This document shows, one piece after another, positions 15,231 through 22,067 of a DNA stretch of 37,985 nucleotides. A model generated the notes under the pieces. The model saw nothing but the letters and a program-made list of their open reading frames with translations. It did not search any database and was not told where the DNA came from. A program made the position numbers and the translations under genes. Source of the DNA: Paenibacillus chondroitinus NBRC 15376 (GTDB lineage: Bacteria; Bacillota; Bacilli; Paenibacillales; NBRC-103111); the NCBI RefSeq assembly GCF_004000765.1, contig NZ_BILW01000051.1:1-37985 (forward strand). Direction: 5' to 3'. The number at the start of each line of letters is the position of its first letter. Positions within the stretch are counted from its first letter, which is position 1.

Positions 15231-15707
15231 TTATTTTTTCTTAAAGGTTGTGAATTCAATTATTACAGGCGAGGACTGTGCGGGGGGAGGTGCACAACAT
15301 AGTGACATATCCTGCAATTCCCCTGCAGATTCAAATTCGGAATCTTCTTTGGTGTAAAAGATTTCCCACGCATTGCCATCAGGATCGTAAACCCAGACTT
15401 TATCCTGAACTGCATAACAGCAAGTTGTGTTCATGTCATCGATCAGAAGAAGTCCACTTTGTCTTAAACGCTCACCCATGGCCAGAACCTCTTCTGTATT
15501 ATCCACTTGAAATCCCAAATGATTAAGGACTCCTTTTTTCTCAAAAGGTCGAACATTAAGGGAAAAGTGAAGGGTAGGATTATCCAATTCAAACTTAGCG
15601 TAGTTGTCTTTTACTTTGGTAGGCTCTGTACCAAAGAAAGCACGGTAAAAATCAAGCGACTTCTGAAGCTCAGAACAGTTAACCGCAACGTGCATTCTTT
15701 TGATCAT
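15231..15707 (-). CDS. arsI: ArsI C-As lyase (VOC family)
   Basis: 158 residues. The vicinal oxygen chelate fold keeps His6, His63 and Glu115 (DGNAWEIFYTKED), the Fe(II) ligands of ArsI, and the substrate-binding pair Cys96-Cys97 in MNTTCCYAVQDK. ArsI splits the carbon-arsenic bond of trivalent organoarsenicals with O2. A second pair, Cys137-Cys138 in SLCCAPPP, sits near the C-terminus. Starts 1 nt after the arsC stop, so translated with it. CadI-type proteins share this fold, but the ars context favours ArsI. Confidence 0.92.
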   Translation of the reverse strand: MIKRMHVAVNCSELQKSLDFYRAFFGTEPTKVKDNYAKFELDNPTLHFSLNVRPFEKKGVLNHLGFQVDNTEEVLAMGERLRQSGLLLIDDMNTTCCYAVQDKVWVYDPDGNAWEIFYTKEDSEFESAGELQDMSLCCAPPPAQSSPVIIEFTTFKKK

Positions 15708-15708
15708 C

Positions 15709-16137
15709 TTACTTGCCTTCTTTCACGAATTGTTCGATCCGGCTTTTAATAGAATCATGAACTTCACGGAATTTAGCTGTAATTTCTTCTTCCGTCCCAG
15801 TTGCTTTGGCAGGGTCATCAAAGCCCCAGTGCCATCTGTTAGCTTTATCATTACGGACAACAGGGCAGTGTTCGTCAGCATGACCACACAATGTAATAAT
15901 GTAATCAGCGCGGCCTAGAATCTCGATATCAATCACATCAGAAGTATGGTTTGAGATGTCGATACCGTCTTCTTTCATTGTTGTAACTGCACGGGGATTT
16001 AACCCGTGGGCTTCCAACCCAGCACTTTTTACCTCGTATTTATCCCCGCCTAATGCTTTCAAATATCCATCAGCGATTTGGCTGCGGCAAGAGTTTCCAG
16101 TACAAAGAAAATAAACTATCGGTTTTTTGTTCTCCAT
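15709..16137 (-). CDS. arsC: Arsenate reductase, thioredoxin-coupled (ArsC)
   Basis: 142 residues, low-molecular-weight phosphatase fold. The P-loop is CTGNSCRSQ with Cys12. Cys84 and Cys91 (LCGHADEHCPVV) form the redox relay, matching the pI258 type that needs thioredoxin. It reduces As(V) to As(III) in the cytoplasm, and ArsB then exports the arsenite. AAGGAG precedes the ATG. Directly upstream of arsI. Confidence 0.95.
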   Translation of the reverse strand: MENKKPIVYFLCTGNSCRSQIADGYLKALGGDKYEVKSAGLEAHGLNPRAVTTMKEDGIDISNHTSDVIDIEILGRADYIITLCGHADEHCPVVRNDKANRWHWGFDDPAKATGTEEEITAKFREVHDSIKSRIEQFVKEGK

Positions 16138-16173
16138 GGTTTCATTTCTCCTTTTATATGGGATTATCTAGGC

Positions 16174-17586
16174 TTAAGCACCTTTTTGCCCTGTCTTAAT
16201 TTGTTTTGCACCAAAAAAAGATTTTTTGATCAGTGCGGCGAGTACCAGAATTACTGCAATCGCAACAATTAGCAACCAAATATTCACGCTTGTTGTATTT
16301 ATAACGTGAAGCCATAAATAAAGCCCAGTAAGGGTAATTAGAAGCGTTGGGACAGTAAGGATGATACCTGTCTTAAAATAATTGCCCCATGTTATTTTTA
16401 CACCTTTCGTAGATAGAACATGAAGCCATAAAAGGGTTGCGAGTGAACCGATCGGTGTTATCTTAGGTCCAAGATCGCTTCCAACAACATTGGCGTAAAT
16501 CAGTGCTTCTCGTATAATACCGTCTGTATTTGTACCTTTAATGGCAAGAGCATCAATCATAACCGTCGGCATGTTATTCATAATGGAGGACAAAATAGCC
16601 GACAAGAAGCCCATTCCTACTGTTGCAACAAATAATCCTTGTCCTGCTAAGTTCTCAACCACCGTTCCTAGGGCATCGGTGAGACCGACGTTTTTAAGAC
16701 CATAAACGACGACATACATGCCGATAGAGAATATGACAACAGCCCAAGGAGCATCTTTAATCACCCGTTTTGTTTCGATTACTTTGCTGGATCTAGCCAT
16801 TAAAATGAAGATCAGTGCTACGACGCCTGCAATGATGGAAACAGGAATATTAATGAATCCGCTGCTTACATACGCGACGAGAAGGATAGCCAGGATAACC
16901 CATGACATTTTGAAAAGCTTAAGATCTTTGATCGCATGTGAAGGTTGCTTTAATTGTTTCATATCGTAACTCGTTGGGATGTCCTTTTTGAAGAAAACGT
17001 ACAAGACTACCAAACTTGCTGCTAATGAAAACAGGCTCGTGACAATCATGCGGCTTGCATAAGTGACAAAATCGATACCAAAGAAGTCGGCAGATACGAT
17101 GTTCACTAAGTTGCTGACAATCAAAGGCAAAGAAGTTGTATCTGCAATGAAACCACTTGCCATGATGAAAGGCAAAATCATTTTACCGGGCAGCTTCAAT
17201 GCTCGGACCATCGCTAATACAATTGGCGTTAGAATTAATGCTGCACCATCATTTGCGAAAAAGGCAGCAACTGCCGCGCCTAATAAAATGACGTACACAA
17301 ACATGAGCCGTCCGTTTCCTTTTGCAATCCTCGCCATGTGCAAGGCAGCCCATTCAAAAAATCCGATATTGTCTAAGATTAAGGAAATGAGAATTATTGC
17401 GACAAAAGCAAGCGTGGCATTCCAAACGATGGATGTAACCGTCAGTACATCATGAAGAGACACGACTTGGAAGAAAAGAGCTAGGATTGCGCCAGCAGAA
17501 GCAGACCATCCGATGTTGAGGCCCTTTGGCTGCCAAATAACAAAAGTTAATGTAATAAGAAAAATAAGTACCGCAATGTAAGTCAT
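16174..17586 (-). CDS. arsB: Arsenite efflux permease ArsB
   Basis: 470 residues, about twelve membrane segments. MTYIAVLIFLITLTFVIWQP and FFANDGAALILTPIVLAMV are typical of ArsB. Longer than the usual 425-430 residues because of an added C-terminal helix (VNIWLLIVAIAVILVLAALI) and a basic tail. It expels As(III)/Sb(III) from the cell. AGGAGG lies upstream; 8 nt follow the arsR stop. Confidence 0.93.
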   Translation of the reverse strand: MTYIAVLIFLITLTFVIWQPKGLNIGWSASAGAILALFFQVVSLHDVLTVTSIVWNATLAFVAIILISLILDNIGFFEWAALHMARIAKGNGRLMFVYVILLGAAVAAFFANDGAALILTPIVLAMVRALKLPGKMILPFIMASGFIADTTSLPLIVSNLVNIVSADFFGIDFVTYASRMIVTSLFSLAASLVVLYVFFKKDIPTSYDMKQLKQPSHAIKDLKLFKMSWVILAILLVAYVSSGFINIPVSIIAGVVALIFILMARSSKVIETKRVIKDAPWAVVIFSIGMYVVVYGLKNVGLTDALGTVVENLAGQGLFVATVGMGFLSAILSSIMNNMPTVMIDALAIKGTNTDGIIREALIYANVVGSDLGPKITPIGSLATLLWLHVLSTKGVKITWGNYFKTGIILTVPTLLITLTGLYLWLHVINTTSVNIWLLIVAIAVILVLAALIKKSFFGAKQIKTGQKGA

Positions 17587-17594
17587 GGTTCCTC

Positions 17595-17918
17595 CTAATC
17601 ACAACAATTTAGATCTTCACAAGATATGGCATCCACTTTTTCTTTTTGGGATGGCAGGTGCTGAAAAAACTCGTTCAGAAAGGGTTTATCCTCAATATTT
17701 AACGAATAAAAAACCCATTGGCTCTTTTTGGCCTCTTTTACTAAACCGCCAGCCTTCAGCTTTCGCATATGCTGACTCACATTGGGCTGACTGGTTTGTA
17801 AGAGTTCAACAAGCTCATATACACATAGCTCGCGTTCTTTGAGCAGAGAGAGAATCGTCAATCTCATTTTGTCTCCAAGCAGCTTACACACTTCAGATAA
17901 TTGTTCAATATCGGTCAA
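17595..17918 (-). CDS. arsR: ArsR repressor of the first ars operon
   Basis: 107 residues, TTG start with AAAGGAG upstream. The helix-turn-helix is QTSQPNVSQHMRKLKAGGLV. The classical metal site ELCVCEL is reduced to ELCVYEL, so only Cys32 remains of the usual pair; Cys11, Cys100 and Cys105-Cys106 (SCEDLNCCD) at the tail may supply other ligands, as in ArsRs with relocated As(III) sites. Placed second in the operon. Confidence 0.92.
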   Translation of the reverse strand: MTDIEQLSEVCKLLGDKMRLTILSLLKERELCVYELVELLQTSQPNVSQHMRKLKAGGLVKEAKKSQWVFYSLNIEDKPFLNEFFQHLPSQKEKVDAISCEDLNCCD

Positions 17919-17932
17919 AATTACACGCTCCT

Positions 17933-18352
17933 TTAGATCGGCACATTCAAGCCTTTTAAGAGTTCAATCACTTTCTTTTCTATGGTGTCACGTGTTTGTC
18001 GAACTGATTGGATGTCATTTGAAAGTAATGGATCCTCAATATCCCAATCGACGCTCGTGATGCCAAAAGGTACGATGGGACAACGTTCCGCAACTTGTTG
18101 GCAGAGCTTAACAATGACATTTGAGGCGATGAAATATTTCATATCAATTTTCTTAGAAGTATTCCCTGATAACTCAATCCCAACTTCCTTCATGACCTCT
18201 AGAGTCAAAGGATGAATATCATGTGGCTCTAGCCCTGCACTTTCGACGATAACGTGTTCCCCACCGTAATGTTTAGCAAATGCTTCTGCTATTTGACTTC
18301 GGCAACGATTTTGAATACATAAAAAGTAAATGCGAACTGGTTTCTTCATCAT
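17933..18352 (-). CDS. Second ArsC-like arsenate reductase
   Basis: 139 residues. The P-loop is CIQNRCRSQ (Cys12), where typical ArsC has CTGNSCRS; Cys84 and Cys91 (LCQQVAERCP) are kept. All three catalytic cysteines are therefore present, although the loop is altered. First gene of the leftward operon, before arsR. It may be an arsenate reductase with different tuning or an LMW phosphatase relative. Confidence 0.85.
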   Translation of the reverse strand: MMKKPVRIYFLCIQNRCRSQIAEAFAKHYGGEHVIVESAGLEPHDIHPLTLEVMKEVGIELSGNTSKKIDMKYFIASNVIVKLCQQVAERCPIVPFGITSVDWDIEDPLLSNDIQSVRQTRDTIEKKVIELLKGLNVPI

Positions 18353-18383
18353 TATCTCAGCTCCAATATTATTTGTAGATGAT

Positions 18384-18405
18384 TATATAATTATTCAGTT
18401 ATATA
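18384..18405. promoter_or_regulatory. Inverted repeat in the ars1 promoter region
   Basis: TATATAA, 8 nt, TTATATA: 7-bp arms, in the 180 bp between the divergent arsC2 and RES genes. It differs from the ATCAA-N6-TTGAT sites of arsR2, which suggests the two ArsR proteins use different operators. AT-rich, so chance is possible. Confidence 0.4.
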
Positions 18406-18529
18406 TAAAAGTTAAGGTTTTGTAAATTCAATATATAAACATAACTTTTCATGCGTATTGGAATATTGATTGCGATATTATCTATTAAATTTTACTATTA
18501 CCTATATACGTTACTGGAGGTTGATATTT

Positions 18530-19672
18530 ATGTCAGTTTGTTGTGTAAAGTGTTTTCAAGATAATTTCATACGAAATAAAATATTTGGATACAAAACACG
18601 TGGCGATTGTAGTTATTGCGGTAATAAATCACAAAGTGTTATTCCAGTATATGAGTTAACTTCAGATTTCGAGGTGTTTTTTAATATTTATGATAGATCA
18701 CAGAAAGGTGGGCATTGGGAAAGTTATATTCCTTCAAATGCTATCTTTGGAATAGACGATGTTGAAGATATAATTTTTAGTGATCTAAAGCCCTTACATC
18801 AACACATACAAAATGACTGGTCAGTATTTTCCGGAATTTTGCCAGAGGGGATTAGAATACAATTGTTATCCGATATTTATAGTTTTTCAAAGATAACGAC
18901 TGATTGGAATCTCGGAGTAAAGTGTTCGAGTGTTACAACTATAGAATGCGCACGATTCTACGATAATATTATTACGGATGACGATAAACGTTCACTTTGG
19001 GGTATTTTTTGTAAGGAAATCAAAACTCAAAATCGTTTTATTTTGAGATCCACGCCTATTAAGGAAATTATTGATCTGCTTGATACGAAACGAGTCAAAC
19101 TTAATGTTGGAGAACACTTTTTTAGAGCACGAGTTGGATTTGATGTAGATAATAATAAAAACCCAATATCTTATCCTAAGGAAAAATTGGGTATGGCCCC
19201 AGCAAAACTAGTTTCAGATGGTAGAGCAAACCCTCGTGGAATCTCGTATCTTTATACTGCATCTGATATTGATACAGCGATTTCAGAAGTACGTCCTTGG
19301 AAAAGTGCACTCGTCAGTGTAGCGACATTTAAACTTAATAAGGAATTGGAAATAGTCGATCTAACACTATCCGAAATAGAGTCTCCTTTTCAAACTGTTG
19401 ATCTCCGTGATGCTATCCAATTACAACAATTACTCGAGGCAATAAGCATGGAATTTTCGAAACCGGTTGGCCCATCGGATTCCGGGATTGATTATCTTCC
19501 TACACAATATATAGCTGAGCTAATTAAGTCTAATAGATTTGCCGGTTTCAAATTTAAAAGCTCAATTGCAAATGGTAATAACTATGTTTTCTTTGGGAAT
19601 GAAGCATTAGAAATTATTGAAACCTCCCTTCATAGGGTGAATGAAATACAGATTAGTCAATCACCGGTATAA
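18530..19672 (+). CDS. RES-domain protein with N-terminal zinc ribbon
   Basis: 380 residues from the ATG at 18530, with GGAGG 9 nt upstream. The N-terminus has CVKCF and CSYCGNK, a four-cysteine zinc ribbon. The middle resembles the HEPN/RES N-terminal domain. From residue about 195 the RES domain shows FFRARVGF, then PAKLVSDGRANPRGISYLYT and SDIDTAISEVRPW, supplying the Arg, Tyr and Glu that RES enzymes use to split NAD+ with phosphate. No Xre-type antitoxin gene lies next to it, unlike classical Xre-RES pairs. Likely a stress or defence effector. Confidence 0.8.
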   Translation: MSVCCVKCFQDNFIRNKIFGYKTRGDCSYCGNKSQSVIPVYELTSDFEVFFNIYDRSQKGGHWESYIPSNAIFGIDDVEDIIFSDLKPLHQHIQNDWSVFSGILPEGIRIQLLSDIYSFSKITTDWNLGVKCSSVTTIECARFYDNIITDDDKRSLWGIFCKEIKTQNRFILRSTPIKEIIDLLDTKRVKLNVGEHFFRARVGFDVDNNKNPISYPKEKLGMAPAKLVSDGRANPRGISYLYTASDIDTAISEVRPWKSALVSVATFKLNKELEIVDLTLSEIESPFQTVDLRDAIQLQQLLEAISMEFSKPVGPSDSGIDYLPTQYIAELIKSNRFAGFKFKSSIANGNNYVFFGNEALEIIETSLHRVNEIQISQSPV

Positions 19673-19729
19673 CGGAACGAATCACAATTACGGTAATTAC
19701 AGGATAGCAAGAAACATTGATAAAATCGG

Positions 19730-19757
19730 CTGCTGCGAAGCAGCAGTGTTTTGTTTT
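19730..19757 (+). terminator. Hairpin after the RES gene
   Basis: CTGCTGC-GAA-GCAGCAG followed by TGTTTTGTTTT. The stem is 7 bp and perfect. The T-run is interrupted, so strength is uncertain. Confidence 0.5.
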
Positions 19758-19796
19758 GGAAATTGATGTGGGGTCTGAGAACAAAATATACTATTA

Positions 19797-19813
19797 ATCA
19801 AATTATTTTGTAT
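19797..19813. promoter_or_regulatory. Degenerate arsR2 operator
   Basis: ATCAA, 6 nt, TTGTA: the left half matches the ArsR2 operator form and the right half is altered. Lies 56 bp upstream of the perfect site. Confidence 0.4.
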
Positions 19814-19819
19814 AAATCA

Positions 19820-19848
19820 TTGCAATCCAATGTTCATTGGCATATATT
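19820..19848 (+). promoter_or_regulatory. Sigma-A promoter of the second ars operon
   Basis: TTGCAA (19820-19825), 17 nt, TATATT (19843-19848). The ArsR2 operator starts 8 nt later and covers the start point. Confidence 0.65.
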
Positions 19849-19855
19849 AGTATTA

Positions 19856-19871
19856 ATCAAAAATTTTTGAT
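19856..19871. promoter_or_regulatory. ArsR2 operator 1 (perfect palindrome)
   Basis: ATCAAAAATTTTTGAT, a perfect 16-bp palindrome of the ATCAA-N6-TTGAT type used by bacillar ArsR proteins. Located 21 bp before the arsR2 ATG. Confidence 0.75.
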
Positions 19872-19892
19872 AAATGAATCGAGTGAGAACAA

Positions 19893-20234
19893 ATGAAAAC
19901 TATAATACCTATTCAAGAAGTAAAAACAAATACAACACCAAATGACTCATTTTTCACTTCATATGAGTCAAAATTTAAAGCCCTAGCTGATAGCAAGCGA
20001 CTGCAGATTATGTATGAGCTAACCCAACGAGGCAAAACATGCGTTTGTGACCTATGTGATACCTTTGATATGGCTCAATCCAAACTGTCATACCACTTAA
20101 AGATCTTGTTAGATGCAAACCTAATTTCCAAAGAAGTCATTGGTACTTGGAGTTATTATGAGATTAATCAATCTGAAGTAAACGGATTATTGTCTGAGCA
20201 GCTTTGCTGCGTTTTTAGACCAAGTGGAAAGTAA
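19893..20234 (+). CDS. ArsR repressor of the second ars operon
   Basis: 113 residues. The metal site is complete, CVCDLC with Cys50, Cys52 and Cys55, followed by the recognition helix DMAQSKLSYHLKILLDANLI. A further Cys105-Cys106 pair ends the protein (EQLCCVF). This is the As(III)-responsive type with a full site, unlike the first ArsR in this window. Autoregulated through the palindrome just upstream. Confidence 0.92.
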   Translation: MKTIIPIQEVKTNTTPNDSFFTSYESKFKALADSKRLQIMYELTQRGKTCVCDLCDTFDMAQSKLSYHLKILLDANLISKEVIGTWSYYEINQSEVNGLLSEQLCCVFRPSGK

Positions 20235-20250
20235 TTTTTTTAGATTAATA

Positions 20251-20266
20251 ATCAATTTTTTTTGAT
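20251..20266. promoter_or_regulatory. ArsR2 operator 2
   Basis: ATCAATTTTTTTTGAT, the same 16-bp ATCAA-N6-TTGAT form, between arsR2 and the small Cys-tail gene. It suggests separate control of the downstream genes. Confidence 0.65.
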
Positions 20267-20272
20267 TAATAT

Positions 20273-20288
20273 ATCAATATTATTTGAT
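20273..20288. promoter_or_regulatory. ArsR2 operator 3
   Basis: ATCAATATTATTTGAT, 16 bp, centre-to-centre 22 bp from operator 2, about two helix turns. It ends just before the AAAGGAGG of the next gene. Confidence 0.6.
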
Positions 20289-20306
20289 TAAAGGAGGTGT
20301 TTTGTA

Positions 20307-20489
20307 ATGTTACTTCACGATGTGAATCCGCAGCTTATGTATGTATCTCAGTTAGGTAACCAAATTGACCAACAGGAGTTGAAAGAGCCTCAAAGTAATA
20401 AAAAAATTATTATCAGCATCGATAAAATTACGAACTTATTCAAAACAAAACAAGCTCAAGTCGCTTGCTGTGCACCTGTTTGCTGCTAA
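20307..20489 (+). CDS. Small protein with CCAPVCC C-terminus
   Basis: 60 residues: a polar N-terminal part, a short helix-like segment (NKKIIISIDKITNLFK), then QAQVA-CCAPVCC, with Cys54, Cys55, Cys59 and Cys60 as the only cysteines. AAAGGAGG lies right before the ATG, so it is surely translated. Not recognised as ArsD (about 120 residues, CC pairs in other places). The Cys cluster could bind As(III), as a carrier for the flavoprotein or exporter encoded next. A peptide precursor is another possibility. Regulated by the two ArsR2 operators before it. Confidence 0.75.
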   Translation: MLLHDVNPQLMYVSQLGNQIDQQELKEPQSNKKIIISIDKITNLFKTKQAQVACCAPVCC

Positions 20490-20562
20490 GACACAACAAG
20501 ATTGCGTCCTTTGAAAGTAGTGTCCGTCATAAATAATAAAATATATAATTGGAGGTTTCTAA

Positions 20563-21951
20563 ATGTCTGAAAACAACTTGCTTACTCTAACAAAACTTCC
20601 TGTAGCCATTATCGGTGCCGGTCCTGTTGGCCTTGCCGCGGCTGCGCATTTAACAACTCGTGGAGAGTCTTTCGTACTGTTTGAAGCCGGAAACGAGGTT
20701 GGTGCAAATGTTGCTTCATGGTCTCATGTTAGACTCTTTTCTCCGTGGGAATTTAATATCGATAAAGCTGCGCGCCAGTTACTCTCCTCGCACGGTTGGA
20801 AAGCTCCGAATAACTCAGACATCCCTACTGGTCTTGAGATGATTGAAACCTATTTCAAGCCTTTGGCCAACCTGCCTGAAATTAAACCTTACCTTCACTT
20901 CAATGCCAAAGTGGTTGCTGCGAGTCGTAAAGGTCTTAACAAGGTAAAAACACAGGGCCGTGAGGAACTTCCTTTTGTTTTGCATGTTGAGAAAAATGGT
21001 GAGCGAATGGTAGTTGAAGCCAAGGCTGTTATTGATGCCACGGGCACTTGGACGAACCCGAACCCGGTCCTGTCTGAAGGGTTTTGGACGGCCGAGGAGA
21101 ATTCGATAAGCAACCGCATTTTCTACGGTATACCGGATGTTCTTGGCAAGCACAAAGAGCGTTATAGCGGTAAGAAGGTGCTTGTAGTAGGAAGTGGTCA
21201 CTCCGCCATTAATACGCTTTTGGAACTTGGAGTACTCAAAGATCAAGTAAAAGAAACTGAGATTGTTTGGGTGCTCCGGAAATCTAAGCTTAAAGATGTT
21301 TATGGCGGGCAAGAACAAGATCAGCTGGCTGCTAGAGGAGAACTTGGTACGCGTATAGAAAAGCTTGTCGAATCAGGAAAAGTAAAAGTTTTGACGCCAT
21401 TTTATATTCAAGACTTAACAAACAATGACGGGGGAATTCAAGTTACTGGCTCCTTTGAGAACGAGTTGATTTCTATTGATGGCATTGATGAGATTGTTTC
21501 AAATACCGGTTCCCGTCCGGATCTATCTTTTTTAAGAGAAGTCCGTGTCATTACGGATCCCAGCCTGGAGAGTACTTTGGAATTGGCACCTCTCATCGAC
21601 CCTAATGTGCATAGTTGCGGCACAGTAAGACCGCACGGGGAGAAAGAGTTAAGACAACCAGAGAGAAATTTTTATATTGTGGGCTCCAAAAGCTATGGCA
21701 GAGCGCCTACATTCTTGATGGCCACAGGATATGAACAAGTTAGGTCTGTTGTGGCAGCTCTGGTCGGCGATTACGCAGCAGCTGAGAGAGTGGAGCTTGA
21801 ACTTCCTGAAACAGGGGTGTGCAGTATTCAGACTAATTATTGCTGCGATTCGGAGCAAAGTAACCAATCTCTTATCGAACCAGAAGTAGTAAGTTCTTGC
21901 TGTTCACCAACAACCAAGCCGGTGGTGTCGAAGTCTTCCTGCTGCAGTTAA
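20563..21951 (+). CDS. arsO: ArsO-like flavin monooxygenase with Cys-pair tail
   Basis: 462 residues. FAD motif GAGPVG at residues 18-23, NADPH motif VVGSGHS at 208-214, and DATGTWTNPNP and SRPDLSFLRE typical of flavin monooxygenases. The C-terminus from about residue 420 carries Cys427-428, Cys446-447 and Cys460-461 (YCCDSE, SSCCSPTTKP, SSCCS), which the core fold does not need. ArsO is annotated in ars operons but its substrate is not settled. GGAGG lies before the ATG. Operon partner of the Cys-tail peptide and the MFS gene. Confidence 0.85.
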   Translation: MSENNLLTLTKLPVAIIGAGPVGLAAAAHLTTRGESFVLFEAGNEVGANVASWSHVRLFSPWEFNIDKAARQLLSSHGWKAPNNSDIPTGLEMIETYFKPLANLPEIKPYLHFNAKVVAASRKGLNKVKTQGREELPFVLHVEKNGERMVVEAKAVIDATGTWTNPNPVLSEGFWTAEENSISNRIFYGIPDVLGKHKERYSGKKVLVVGSGHSAINTLLELGVLKDQVKETEIVWVLRKSKLKDVYGGQEQDQLAARGELGTRIEKLVESGKVKVLTPFYIQDLTNNDGGIQVTGSFENELISIDGIDEIVSNTGSRPDLSFLREVRVITDPSLESTLELAPLIDPNVHSCGTVRPHGEKELRQPERNFYIVGSKSYGRAPTFLMATGYEQVRSVVAALVGDYAAAERVELELPETGVCSIQTNYCCDSEQSNQSLIEPEVVSSCCSPTTKPVVSKSSCCS

Positions 21952-21958
21952 ATTCTAT

Positions 21959-21990
21959 AGGGCATTGTCCTTGAGGCAGTGCCCTTTCTT
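21959..21990 (+). terminator. Hairpin between arsO and MFS gene
   Basis: AGGGCATTGTCC-TTGA-GGCAGTGCCCT with a couple of mismatches, followed by TTCTT. May terminate part of the transcripts and lower expression of the transporter. Confidence 0.55.
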
Positions 21991-22067
21991 GAGGGAAGGG
22001 AGACGTTTGTATCAGAGACCGGGAGAAAGAAAAGGCAAAGATAAAGCCTATAATTATCCTTGCACTT

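Noticed and set aside
15221..15259. Longer phosphatase start at 15259
   Set aside because: It lies inside arsI and ignores the good AAGGAG before 15220.
20307..20489. ArsD arsenic chaperone
   Set aside because: Half the usual length, no N-terminal MCC(S/x)TGVCG-type motif, and the Cys pairs are at other places.
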